Origin: an uncultured Oscillospiraceae bacterium | GTDB taxonomy: Bacteria; Bacillota; Clostridia; Oscillospirales; Oscillospiraceae | Assembly (NCBI GenBank): GCA_944385065.1 | Contig: CALWVX010000040.1 | Location: 1 to 11,557, forward strand | Length of the DNA: 11,557 nucleotides | Direction: 5' to 3' | In this document: positions 1 to 6,210 of the stretch, piece by piece | How positions within the stretch are numbered: the stretch's first letter is position 1 | Layout: each line of letters opens with the position of its first letter | Made by a program: the position numbers and the translations under genes | Notes under the pieces: generated by a model | Databases searched by the model: none | The model's input: the letters and a program-made list of their open reading frames with translations, nothing else | Told to the model about the DNA's origin: nothing

Positions 1-471
1 CCAGCCCGTCAGAGGCAGCTGAGCCGCCTGAGAGTAGTCGTACGCCAGCTCGGTGATGCTGTCAAAGTCCGTCATGCTCCCCTGCTCCTTCTGCGCGGAG
101 GCCACTCCGGCGTCCCAGCCCACGGTGAAGCCGAAGGTCTGGGCCAGATTGGCAAAGGGCACATAGATGGTCCCGTCCACCAGCTCCACGGCGGTGCCGT
201 CCACTTCGGCGCCCACGGTATAGGTCTGGGTGGTCGTCCCGTCCGTGAAGGTGACGCTGTCGCCGGACACCGTGGCGGTCAGGCCCAGCTCCTGGGCGAT
301 GTCCGCCGACACCATGGTGCGCCAGTCGTCGTTTACATAGGCGGGGGCCGCGCTCCCATTGCCGTTGACCGTCACGGTCACCGGCGCGGCCGCCGCTCCG
401 GGGATCACCATGGCCGCGGCCATGGCGGCGGCGGTGGCGATCGAGGCCAGCTTTCTGCTCATCTTCTTCAT
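1..471 (-). CDS. Secreted stalk-domain (copper amine oxidase N-like) protein, C-terminus cut by window edge
   Basis: The gene enters from the left edge; 157 codons are visible and no stop is reached. The N-terminus (MKKMSRKLASIATAAAMAAA...) is a Sec signal peptide: basic residues, then an Ala-rich hydrophobic stretch to about residue 29. Around residues 102-121 the stretch IYVPFANLAQTFGFTVGWDA matches the repeat style of the copper amine oxidase N-terminal (stalk) domain common in Clostridia surface proteins; such domains usually serve as structural modules and do not themselves imply amine oxidase activity. The ATG at 471 is chosen because an AAAGGAGGA ribosome site lies about 8 nt upstream and the signal peptide starts there. 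The frame stays open further upstream (ATG at 498 and a GTG beyond), but those starts have poor spacing and would put a polar tail before the signal peptide. The missing C-terminal part would carry the specific function, so none is assigned. Confidence 0.72.
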   Translation of the reverse strand, partial: MKKMSRKLASIATAAAMAAAMVIPGAAAAPVTVTVNGNGSAAPAYVNDDWRTMVSADIAQELGLTATVSGDSVTFTDGTTTQTYTVGAEVDGTAVELVDGTIYVPFANLAQTFGFTVGWDAGVASAQKEQGSMTDFDSITELAYDYSQAAQLPLTGW

Positions 472-593
472 GCGGTTCTTTCCTCCTTTTGTTTCCATTG
501 TGTCAGACCGGGCTGCCGGGGCGGACACCGCCTCCTTCCTTGTTCGAGTTTGATGTTTCTCACAATTTATTCCCCTTATGTTTGCCGATCTAT

Positions 594-622
594 AGTATAA
601 CATGTCCAATTTCGTTTTTCAA
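594..622 (-). promoter_or_regulatory. Sigma-A-type promoter of the stalk-domain gene
   Basis: On the minus strand TTGAAA (622-617) and TATACT (599-594) are separated by exactly 17 bp. Each box differs from the consensus (TTGACA / TATAAT) at one position. Transcription would start near 587, giving a leader of about 115 nt before the ATG at 471. Confidence 0.65.
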
Positions 623-715
623 GTGCTGCTTGTGAACAGGCGGACTTGTTTTTCGGGCCGGCCTCCCTCTCTAAACGCCTGCGGCGAGAGCTTCCGCTGC
701 TGTTTTCCAGGCGGT

Positions 716-756
716 AAAAAATACGGCCCCATGAGACAGCTCTGTCTCATGGGGCC
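716..756 (-). terminator. Rho-independent terminator after asp23
   Basis: The arms 725-739 and 742-756 form a perfect 15-bp inverted repeat (GGCCCCATGAGACAG and its complement) around a 2-nt centre, so in practice about 14 bp with a 4-nt loop. Reading on the minus strand the stem is followed by GTATTTTTT (724-716), a U-tract. It starts 28 nt after the asp23 stop. On the plus strand no T-run follows, so the signal points leftward only and insulates the stalk-domain gene from asp23 transcription. Confidence 0.85.
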
Positions 757-783
757 GATGCGCGCAAATTATTTCAGCCTCGT

Positions 784-1131
784 TCAGGTCTTGGGCGGAA
801 AGATGATGCCGGCCACATTCACGTTAACCGCGGATACCTCAAGCCCGCTCATGGACTCGATGGCGTTCTTGACGGCGTCCTGAACGGCCTTGCCCATCTC
901 CGGGATGGTGGCTCCGTAGGCCATGAGGATAGACAGGTCCACCTGAACCTGGTCATTCTCCATCTTCACCCGCACATCCCGGGCCAGATTTTTCTTTCCC
1001 GCGTTGGCCAGGCTGCCCACGCCCTCCACCTCCAGGGCGGCGGCGGCGGCGATGGTCGCCAGCACCTCCTCGGAGATGTGGATTCCACCCAGCTCGTCAG
1101 AGCGGGAGACGTACTCTTTACTGTCGCTCAT
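784..1131 (-). CDS. Asp23/Gls24 family protein (YqhY-like)
   Basis: This is a 115-aa cytosolic protein without a signal peptide. The segment GGIHISEEVLATIAAAAALE (residues 15-34), followed by VEGVGSL, is the typical N-terminal part of the Asp23/Gls24 family (alkaline-shock protein family). The rest (RVKMENDQVQVDLSILMAYG, then SGLEVSAVNVNVAGI) also fits the family. In Bacillus subtilis the paralogue YqhY lies downstream of spoIIIA and accBC and is linked to control of acetyl-CoA carboxylase; that role here is inference from position and family. No accB/accC lies between it and spoIIIAH. The ATG at 1131 gives the usual family length, but AGAGGAG lies 11 nt from it and only 5 nt from an in-frame GTG at 1137, so the true start could be that GTG. 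The gene has its own promoter in the 100-nt gap behind spoIIIAH and ends at a strong terminator. Confidence 0.88.
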   Translation of the reverse strand: MSDSKEYVSRSDELGGIHISEEVLATIAAAAALEVEGVGSLANAGKKNLARDVRVKMENDQVQVDLSILMAYGATIPEMGKAVQDAVKNAIESMSGLEVSAVNVNVAGIIFPPKT

Positions 1132-1166
1132 AATCACTGCCACTCCTCTGCTGCCAGTTTTCCATC

Positions 1167-1209
1167 CGGTTGTCAGTATCATACCACACTTTCCCCCGTT
1201 TGACAACCG
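1167..1209. repeat. Perfect 9-bp inverted repeat bracketing the asp23 promoter
   Basis: CGGTTGTCA at 1167-1175 is the exact reverse complement of TGACAACCG at 1201-1209. One arm covers the -35 box of the asp23 promoter and the other covers the predicted transcription start; the arms lie 34 bp apart centre to centre, close to three helical turns. Such a layout fits a repressor operator pair. In a read-through transcript the same arms could form a stem with a 25-nt loop, but no U-tract follows. Confidence 0.6.
1178..1206 (-). promoter_or_regulatory. Sigma-A-type promoter of asp23
   Basis: On the minus strand TTGTCA (1206-1201) and TATGAT (1183-1178) are 17 bp apart, each one base off consensus. 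The predicted start of transcription is near 1171, about 40 nt before the asp23 ATG. This lets asp23 be transcribed in vegetative cells independently of the sporulation operon upstream. Confidence 0.72.
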
Positions 1210-1231
1210 CGGCGCAGAAAAAGTTTCCCTG

Positions 1232-1846
1232 TCACTCCACCTGGATGATCTTGATCTGGTCGGCGGTAAAGCCGGCGGTCTGGTTGACCACATCCACAAT
1301 CTTGGCTGTGTCCGCCTCCGTCAGTCCGCCCTCCGGAGCGGCCACTGCCAGGGACAGATCCTCCTCCCCGATAAAGGCCACGCAGTCGGCATAGCCCTTG
1401 GCGATGACCAGATTTTCAATCTGCGCCTCGGTGACGGTATAGTCCGCCATGGTCTGGATGGCGTCGTTCACCTGGGTCTTCATGGTCTCGTCGGCGCTCT
1501 CCCCCGCCGCGGCCTCCTGGAGCAGAGACAGGGCGCTGTCCCTGGCCTGCTGCCGGTTCAGCCGGGCGGTGGCAAAGTATTCACTGTCCGTCTCCTCCGC
1601 CGCGACCTGGGTGGCCGCATCCCCTTCATCGGCCGCTCCGGTCTGGGCGGAACTGTCCCCCGTGACCAGCGGATCATTGGTCTGTCCTCCCACCAGGGCG
1701 GACTGTCCCAGCGTCTTCCCCGCCTCGGTCTCCTGTCCATAGCTCCAGTTGAGGTAAACCGCAGCGCAGATAAACAGCGCGATGGCTGCCACCACGGCGT
1801 TGCGCTTCCAAAGCTGGGACCAGCTTCCCTTTTTCCCCGTTCTCAT
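1232..1846 (-). CDS. spoIIIAH: Stage III sporulation protein AH
   Basis: SpoIIIAH is the mother-cell membrane protein whose extracellular domain docks with forespore SpoIIQ, joining the two halves of the A-Q channel. The 204-aa product has a basic N-terminus, one membrane helix at about residues 16-33 (VVAAIALFICAAVYLNW), a low-complexity linker rich in Gln/Thr/Ala/Asp, and a C-terminal ring-building domain. The EYFATARLNRQQARDSALSL stretch at about 86-105 and KGYADCVAFI near 147 are characteristic of the family. An ATG at 1852 lies only 1 nt after GGGAGG, whereas the ATG at 1846 has a 7-nt spacing, so the latter is chosen. It is the last gene of the spoIIIA operon, 29 nt after spoIIIAG; 100 nt separate it from asp23. 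Confidence 0.95.
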   Translation of the reverse strand: MRTGKKGSWSQLWKRNAVVAAIALFICAAVYLNWSYGQETEAGKTLGQSALVGGQTNDPLVTGDSSAQTGAADEGDAATQVAAEETDSEYFATARLNRQQARDSALSLLQEAAAGESADETMKTQVNDAIQTMADYTVTEAQIENLVIAKGYADCVAFIGEEDLSLAVAAPEGGLTEADTAKIVDVVNQTAGFTADQIKIIQVE

Positions 1847-1875
1847 GTTCATTCCTCCCGCTCATAAAATTTTGA

Positions 1876-2388
1876 TTAAAGATTTCCTTCACAGACTGAA
1901 ATTTGGTCGCTGCCCAAACCGGTCAGAGCCGACACCGCCTCCACCAGCCGCAGGCGGACCTGGGGGTCTCCCCCTCCGGCGCAGACCACCAGCGCCCCCC
2001 GAAACTCAGGGGCCACCGTCTGGAGAGGCACCACCTCCTGGCTGCCGGAACCCCGGCCCACGGTTACCACGGTGGAAGAACCTCCTCCCTCCGACTGCCG
2101 CTCCACATCCTGGGCCACAATGGTGCGGCTTCCGCTGTCCAGCGAGAGAATCACCTGGGTCTCCCCCGCCCCCTGGACCTGGGAGAGCGTATGGGCCAGT
2201 TTCTCTTCAAACGCCTCCAGATCGAAGGGTTCCGATTGCTCCGCATCCGCTTCCTGCTCCCGCTCTCCGCCGCTCCCCACCGGCAGCAGCAGAAGCAGCA
2301 CGCCTGCCGCCAGCACCAGCAGAACATATTGATACCGCCCCAGCGCCGACCACACTCTGCGCAGCAGCTCAGACCATCCCGTCTTCAT
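1876..2388 (-). CDS. spoIIIAG: Stage III sporulation protein AG
   Basis: SpoIIIAG forms the large ring in the mother-cell half of the forespore channel. The 170-aa product has a cytosolic N-terminus, one membrane helix at about residues 20-37 (QYVLLVLAAGVLLLLLPV), an acidic linker, and a C-terminal ring-building domain of the EscJ/PrgK kind. The domain includes LEEVQ-like LSQVQGAGETQVILSLDSG (about 68-86), a Gly/Ser-rich beta insertion (about 98-118), and PEFRGALVVCAGGGDPQVRL followed by an AVSALTGLGSDQISV terminus. The ATG at 2388 overlaps the end of spoIIIAF by 4 nt (ATGA), so translation is probably coupled. Length and architecture are normal for the family. Confidence 0.95.
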   Translation of the reverse strand: MKTGWSELLRRVWSALGRYQYVLLVLAAGVLLLLLPVGSGGEREQEADAEQSEPFDLEAFEEKLAHTLSQVQGAGETQVILSLDSGSRTIVAQDVERQSEGGGSSTVVTVGRGSGSQEVVPLQTVAPEFRGALVVCAGGGDPQVRLRLVEAVSALTGLGSDQISVCEGNL

Positions 2389-2882
2389 GCCGCCTCCTCC
2401 CCGCCAATATAGACGATTTGTTCCGAAGTGAGGGCCAGCTCCTCCTCCAGCAGCCGGGTCAGCCGGGTCCGGACCTCCTCGGTCATCGCTCCGCTGATTT
2501 CCGCCCGCTCCGGGAGGTACAGCCCCGCCTCCTCCAGCCGGCATTCCACCCTGGCGTCGCACACAGCGCCCAGCTCGGCCGCCTTGTCCACAATATATGC
2601 GGCGTACTCCTGCTCTATGATGGTTTTCATCCCCGTGTTCACCTCTTTTTCCAGTTCTTCCTCCCGCCGGCTGATTCCGGCAAAGTAATCCTCCAGCCAT
2701 TGCTGCCCGCCGTCCAGATCCAGTTCCACCACCGGGGCCAGAATCGCAGCCGTCATCGCCAGGCCGCACACCAGCTGCCCCACCCGCTTTACCCCGCCCT
2801 TGGGCATCAGGGCGTCGGCCAGCGCGCACACCAGACAGACCGACAGCAGGGCCAGCAGCCACTCCCGCACCTGTTCCATCAT
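2385..2882 (-). CDS. spoIIIAF: Stage III sporulation protein AF
   Basis: This 165-aa component of the SpoIIIA channel complex has two N-terminal membrane helices (about residues 6-24 and 34-53, the latter VGQLVCGLAMTAAILAPVVE). A soluble alpha/beta domain follows that faces the intermembrane space and resembles the ring-building fold of AG and AH. MPKGGVKRVGQLVCGLAM between the helices is the conserved family stretch. Two adjacent ATG codons (2882 and 2879) are possible starts; the first overlaps the spoIIIAE stop by 4 nt. No clear ribosome site is visible, so expression probably depends on coupling to spoIIIAE. Confidence 0.92.
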   Translation of the reverse strand: MMEQVREWLLALLSVCLVCALADALMPKGGVKRVGQLVCGLAMTAAILAPVVELDLDGGQQWLEDYFAGISRREEELEKEVNTGMKTIIEQEYAAYIVDKAAELGAVCDARVECRLEEAGLYLPERAEISGAMTEEVRTRLTRLLEEELALTSEQIVYIGGEEAA

Positions 2883-3943
2883 GTGGTCACCGCCGTCATC
2901 GCCGACACCAGACTCACCAGCAGAATCAGCGCGCCTGCCCCCGTCATGCCCAGCACCAGCCCGAAGGCCCCTCCGATGGCGTCAATGAGCCGGCTGAGCT
3001 GAGGCTGGGCCACGGCGGCGCACAGCGCCCCTGTTACCTTATAAGCCAGATACTGAAGGGCCAGGCGGAGAAACGGCGTTAAACAGATGGCCAAAACCAC
3101 CACCATCCCCGCCGCCCCCACAGTCCCCCGGAGGGCGCCCGCCCCGGCCAGCACAGACTCCGAGGCGTCGGCCAGCACGCCCCCTACCACCGGGATTGCC
3201 CGGGAGATGGCCAGCTTGGCCGCCTTCACCGCGGCCGCATCCACGCTGCCGGCAATCGCGCCGCTGGCGGTGAGATAGCCCACAAATACCAGCAGCAGCC
3301 CGGTGAGCAAAGCGGTTGCCGCCCCTTTCAGCAGGCCGGCCAGCCGCTGAAGTCCGGCATTTCCCACCGCAGCATGGGCGCAGCTGACCGCCACATAGGC
3401 GTACACCATGGGAATGAGCAGCCGGTCCATGGCGGTGAGCAGCAGCTGGGAGAACAGCACCGTGGCCCCCTGGCGCACCGCCGCCCCGGAGATGCCCCCC
3501 GTGGCCGCAGTCAGCACCGCCATGACCGGCAGCAGCAGGTCGGAAAAGGCCTCCATCCGCCCCAGAGTCTCCCGCCCCAGACCGATCATCGCCGCCATGT
3601 CCGTCATGGTCAGCGCGGTGATGGCCAGCGCGCCGGCAATGGTCACCGCCTGTATCCCCTCCCCCGCTTCTCTGGGCCGAAGCCCCTGCGCCAGCGCGCA
3701 CAGCAGCACCACCGCCATCAGTTTCAGCGCGGTGGCCAGACTGGCCCGCAGCAGGCCGCCCACCTGGGCCGCCCCGTCCGCAAACAGATTGGACAGCCCC
3801 TCGTCCAGCCCGGTCCCCTCCGACACGCCATAGCTCTCCGCCTCCTGCCACAGCTCGTCCAACCCCGGGACCGCCGCTTCGGCCCCCAGACAGGGGACAA
3901 CCCCCAGCAGGGCACACAGGAGAAACACCGCAATCCGCTTCAT
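2879..3943 (-). CDS. spoIIIAE: Stage III sporulation protein AE
   Basis: SpoIIIAE is the large polytopic membrane subunit of the SpoIIIA complex in the mother-cell membrane. The 354-aa product starts with a signal-peptide-like helix (MKRIAVFLLCALLGVVPCLG), then a short polar segment with an amphipathic stretch (DEGLSNLF), and then about seven hydrophobic segments to the C-terminus. MTDMAAMIGLGRETLGRMEA (about 122-141), LLLPVMAVLTAATGG and the C-terminal GGAFGLVLGMTGAGALILL are typical of the family. The ATG at 3943 overlaps the spoIIIAD stop by 4 nt; the frame is open further upstream, but only because it lies antisense-frame inside spoIIIAD. Length is close to the usual roughly 390-400 aa, slightly short. 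Confidence 0.95.
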   Translation of the reverse strand: MKRIAVFLLCALLGVVPCLGAEAAVPGLDELWQEAESYGVSEGTGLDEGLSNLFADGAAQVGGLLRASLATALKLMAVVLLCALAQGLRPREAGEGIQAVTIAGALAITALTMTDMAAMIGLGRETLGRMEAFSDLLLPVMAVLTAATGGISGAAVRQGATVLFSQLLLTAMDRLLIPMVYAYVAVSCAHAAVGNAGLQRLAGLLKGAATALLTGLLLVFVGYLTASGAIAGSVDAAAVKAAKLAISRAIPVVGGVLADASESVLAGAGALRGTVGAAGMVVVLAICLTPFLRLALQYLAYKVTGALCAAVAQPQLSRLIDAIGGAFGLVLGMTGAGALILLVSLVSAMTAVTT

Positions 3944-4329
3944 ATCAGCAGCTCCCCCATCAGCTGGGCCACCGCCCGCACCAGCGGCAGGGCGGCGGCC
4001 AGGGCCAGCGCGGTTCCCGCCGCCTCCACAAAGGCGGCCAGTCCGCCCTCCCCCGCCGCCCGGCACAGCTCCGCTGTCAACCGGGTCAGAATGGAGAGGG
4101 CCACCGTCTTGACCACCGGCTCCAGCAGCACCTCGGACATCCCGGCTCGGCCTGCCAGCTCCTTCATCAGCTCCGCCGCAGCCCCCAGCGCGCCGGCGGC
4201 CAGAGTCAGCATCCACAGTCCCGCGGCCAACACCAGCAGGAGGGCCAGTTCGGGCGTGTTTTTCCGCAGCACGCCGCTCAATACCGCCGCCGTCACCGCC
4301 ACGGCGGCCAGTTTCACCGCCCCCTCCAT
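3940..4329 (-). CDS. spoIIIAD: Stage III sporulation protein AD
   Basis: This 129-aa membrane protein is related to SpoIIIAC and has four hydrophobic segments (about residues 5-20, 27-50, 67-85 and 98-123). KNTPELALLLVLAAGLWML and the LLEPVVKTVALSILTRLTAE stretch near 68-87 are family features. The ATG at 4329 shares one base with the spoIIIAC stop (TGATG); an in-frame GTG directly before it (4332) would give a 4-nt overlap and is the alternative start. The product is thought to sit in the membrane base of the channel with AC and AE. Confidence 0.92.
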   Translation of the reverse strand: MEGAVKLAAVAVTAAVLSGVLRKNTPELALLLVLAAGLWMLTLAAGALGAAAELMKELAGRAGMSEVLLEPVVKTVALSILTRLTAELCRAAGEGGLAAFVEAAGTALALAAALPLVRAVAQLMGELLI

Positions 4330-4523
4330 CACAGACCGAACAGGGATTTCACCAGATCAAAGAGGCTGGCAATCTCCCGCACCACCATCATCAGCACCAC
4401 CACCAGCCCCGCCAGAGTGGTCATCATGGCCTGTTCATCCCGCCCCGCCCGGCTGAGCACCTGGTTGAGCACCGCCACCAGAATACCGATGGCGGCAATC
4501 CGAAAAATCAAATCCACATCCAC
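4329..4523 (-). CDS. spoIIIAC: Stage III sporulation protein AC
   Basis: This 64-aa protein has two membrane helices (about residues 5-22 and 36-50) joined by a short polar loop (SRAGRDEQA). The sequence around FRIAAIGILVAVLNQVLSRA is strongly conserved in SpoIIIAC, and the length is exactly typical. The start is a GTG at 4523; the nearby ATG at 4519 is out of frame. A G-rich AAGTGGGGAA lies about 7 nt upstream as a weak ribosome site. It is separated from spoIIIAB by 42 nt, the widest gap within spoIIIAA-AG. Confidence 0.93.
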   Translation of the reverse strand: MDVDLIFRIAAIGILVAVLNQVLSRAGRDEQAMMTTLAGLVVVLMMVVREIASLFDLVKSLFGL

Positions 4524-4565
4524 ACGAAATTCCCCACTTTCTTTGGTAGTCGGCCCGCCGCGGCG

Positions 4566-5075
4566 CTACAGCAGCAAAATCACCAGAAACGCTCCGCCGG
4601 ACAGCCCCAGCGCCCGATAGACCCGGCCCTGGCGGCGGCTGTCCTCCCGTGCCCGGGCGGCCAGCTCCTCCAGCTGCCCCCGGACCGCCGCCACTCCTTC
4701 CCGCTGATCCCGGCAGTCGTACCGCCCCAGAACTTCCCCCAGCGGAGCCAGAATCTCCTTTCCCTCTCCGCTCAGTCCGGCCAGACAGGCTGTCTGCCGC
4801 CGCCAAAGGTGAGAAAAATCCTCCTGATCCAGCCGGGACAGCCCCTGGGCGCAGCCGGCGAACAGCTCCGCCGCCGGTCCCTCGCTCCGGCGCGCCGCCC
4901 CCTCCAGCAGCCGGGGCAGAGGCGGAGATCCCAGCCCCAGCTCCCGTTCCAGCAGCGCCAGCCCCCGGGCCGTCTCCTCCAGAGCCCGGACCCGGTTTTT
5001 CAGCTCCATGGCCTTCTGAAACCCCAGCCAGGCACACCCCCCCGCTACCAGAGCGGCCCCCAACAGATGCAGCAT
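4566..5075 (-). CDS. spoIIIAB: Stage III sporulation protein AB
   Basis: This 169-aa protein is distantly related to the GspF-type inner-membrane subunit of type II secretion and pilus systems, the natural partner of an ATPase such as SpoIIIAA. One membrane helix lies at each end (about 3-20 and 153-169), with a helical cytosolic body between. The LGFQKAMELKNRVRALEE segment (17-34) and GEVLGRYDCRDQREGV (about 112-127) match the conserved positions of the family. Translation starts at the ATG at 5075, one base after the spoIIIAA stop, so the two genes are almost certainly translationally coupled. Confidence 0.93.
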   Translation of the reverse strand: MLHLLGAALVAGGCAWLGFQKAMELKNRVRALEETARGLALLERELGLGSPPLPRLLEGAARRSEGPAAELFAGCAQGLSRLDQEDFSHLWRRQTACLAGLSGEGKEILAPLGEVLGRYDCRDQREGVAAVRGQLEELAARAREDSRRQGRVYRALGLSGGAFLVILLL

Positions 5076-5076
5076 C

Positions 5077-5988
5077 CTATCTCAGCTCCTCCACTTCATA
5101 GGCCCGTCCACCTTCTGTCCGGCGGATTGTCACCAGATTCTGAAACAGCCCCCGGTCCAGCAGCTCCCGGTACAGCCCTCGTCGCCCCAGGTCCTCCCGG
5201 CCCCGGGCGTGGGCGGTGGCCAGCAGCGTGACGCCGCACCCCGCCGCCTGCGCCAGCGCCTGAACATCCTCCGGAGCCGTGATCTCGTCGGCGGCCAGCA
5301 CCTGGGGGTTCATGGCCCGCAGCAAAAGCATCAGCCCCGCCGCCTTGGGGCAGCCCTCCATCACATCGGTGCGCCGCCCCACCTCCAGCTGGGGCACGCC
5401 GCCGTACAGGGCGGCCACCTCCCCCCGCTCATCCGCCAGGGCGACCCGGCGCGGCAGGCACCCCTCCCCCTCGGACACCGCCCGGATCAGATCCCGCAGC
5501 AGGGTGGTCTTGCCCAGACCGGGCGGAGAGAGAATCAGGGTATCCCGAAGGACTCCCCCCGGGCACAGCCTGTCCAGCACCGGGGCGCAGGCCCCTTTTA
5601 CCTGTCGGGCCACCCGAATATCTGCCGAGGAAAGGGGGGACAGGGCGTGGATTTCCCCCTCCCGGAGCACCGCCGTCCCGCACAGTCCCACCCGATGCCC
5701 TCCCGCTATGGTGAGATAGCCCCGTCGCAGCTGGGGCAGCACTGCGTGGACTGAGGCGTGGCTGGCAATCTCCAGCAGCTGTTCCAGCTCCCCCACCTCT
5801 ACCGGCAACTCTCCCAGGGGAAGCTCTCTCCCCTCGATCAGGGCGGTCATCGGCCGACCCGCCCGCAGTCTCAGCTCCTCCGCCCGGCTCTGCTCCTCCG
5901 GAGGCAGCGCCAGAGCCTCCCGGCGAAGCCGGGCCGGCAGCGCCTCGGCCGCCTGCCGATAGGCCGCCGCCCGCGCCTGTTTTTCCAT
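5077..5988 (-). CDS. spoIIIAA: Stage III sporulation protein AA (secretion-type ATPase)
   Basis: SpoIIIAA is the mother-cell ATPase of the SpoIIIA complex, related to type II/IV secretion ATPases. The 303-aa product contains GGHRVGLCG (about 96-104), a Walker A motif SPPGLGKTT (154-162), LADERGE (184-190) with an acidic pair, the GRRTDV motif (204-209), a Walker B-like QVLAADEI (229-236), and LLATAHAR (255-262) with the sensor histidine. All catalytic motifs look intact. The start at ATG 5988 is chosen because it is the first start after the predicted sigma-E promoter; the frame is open further upstream (TTG at 6048), but that lies upstream of the promoter. It is the first gene of the eight-gene operon. 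Confidence 0.95.
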   Translation of the reverse strand: MEKQARAAAYRQAAEALPARLRREALALPPEEQSRAEELRLRAGRPMTALIEGRELPLGELPVEVGELEQLLEIASHASVHAVLPQLRRGYLTIAGGHRVGLCGTAVLREGEIHALSPLSSADIRVARQVKGACAPVLDRLCPGGVLRDTLILSPPGLGKTTLLRDLIRAVSEGEGCLPRRVALADERGEVAALYGGVPQLEVGRRTDVMEGCPKAAGLMLLLRAMNPQVLAADEITAPEDVQALAQAAGCGVTLLATAHARGREDLGRRGLYRELLDRGLFQNLVTIRRTEGGRAYEVEELR

Positions 5989-6009
5989 CCCCCTCACCGC
6001 CTTTGCCCT

Positions 6010-6039
6010 ATGTGTATGAGGACAGGCTCCCCGATATTC
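6010..6039 (-). promoter_or_regulatory. Sigma-E-type promoter of the spoIIIA operon
   Basis: On the minus strand GAATATC (6039-6033) and CATACACAT (6018-6010) are separated by 14 bp. This closely follows the mother-cell sigma-E consensus (about KMATATT, 14-15 bp, CATACANT), and spoIIIA in B. subtilis is sigma-E dependent. Transcription would begin near 6004, leaving a leader of about 16 nt that contains the G-rich ribosome site of spoIIIAA. Confidence 0.82.
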
Positions 6040-6078
6040 CGGGCACAAGCCGGAGGTCGTGCAATTTTTATTGATTTA

Positions 6079-6088
6079 TTTTGCAAAA
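6079..6088. repeat. Perfect 10-bp palindrome TTTTGCAAAA upstream of the liv -35 box
   Basis: TTTTGCAAAA is its own reverse complement and ends 5 bp before the -35 box of the liv promoter. It could be a binding site of a dimeric regulator, but it is short and lies in AT-rich DNA, so chance is possible. Confidence 0.3.
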
Positions 6089-6093
6089 CCGTC

Positions 6094-6122
6094 TTGCTTT
6101 TTTTGCCATGGCAGGCTATAAT
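6094..6122 (+). promoter_or_regulatory. Sigma-A-type promoter of the liv operon
   Basis: TTGCTT (6094-6099) and a perfect TATAAT (6117-6122) are 17 bp apart. Transcription would start near 6129, giving a leader of about 82 nt before the livJ ATG. Confidence 0.75.
6104..6113. repeat. Perfect 10-bp palindrome TGCCATGGCA in the liv promoter spacer
   Basis: TGCCATGGCA is its own reverse complement and lies entirely between the -35 and -10 boxes, where a bound protein would block RNA polymerase. Its centre is 25 bp from that of the upstream palindrome. The role as an operator is inference from position. Confidence 0.35.
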
Positions 6123-6210
6123 GGCAACATATCCGTGCACAAGTGTACTCGCTGGAAAAACATTTTCAGCAGACACGGCACGAACATCCTATGAAAAAGG
6201 AGTATTTAGA

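Larger units (their letters stand above)
472..783. other. Non-coding interval: stalk-gene leader and promoter, plus terminator of the asp23 side
   Basis: This 312-bp stretch holds no credible gene. From left to right it contains the roughly 115-nt leader of the stalk-domain gene (with a small GGCGG/CCGCC hairpin near 520-532), the promoter of that gene at 594-622, about 95 bp in which I see nothing, and the terminator hairpin at 716-756 that ends transcription from asp23. Short open frames on the plus strand here have no ribosome site and resemble no protein. Confidence 0.6.
5989..6210. other. Divergent intergenic region between spoIIIA and liv operons
   Basis: These 222 bp are noticeably more AT-rich than the flanking genes. 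They hold the sigma-E promoter toward spoIIIA (6010-6039), two perfect palindromes (6079-6088, 6104-6113), the sigma-A promoter toward liv (6094-6122), and an approximately 80-nt liv leader with a weak AU-rich hairpin (6151-6170, GCTG/AAAA against TTTT/CAGC). I see no riboswitch, T-box or terminator here. Confidence 0.6.

Noticed and set aside
725..756. The 15-bp palindrome as a bidirectional terminator
   Set aside because: Only the minus-strand reading is followed by a U-tract, and no plus-strand gene ends here.
1132..1231. Terminator between spoIIIAH and asp23
   Set aside because: The only dyad is the long-looped inverted repeat, and no U-tract follows on the minus strand. Read-through from the spoIIIA operon into asp23 remains possible.
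1782..3002. Plus-strand open frames of up to 400 codons across the spoIIIA operon
   Set aside because: They are Pro/Arg/Ser-rich shadows of well-recognised minus-strand sporulation genes.
6063..6175. CodY-box-like stretches at 6063-6077 and 6161-6175 near the liv promoter
   Set aside because: Each matches the 15-bp CodY consensus at only about 10 positions in AT-rich DNA, which is too weak to claim. The presence of CodY in this organism is unknown.
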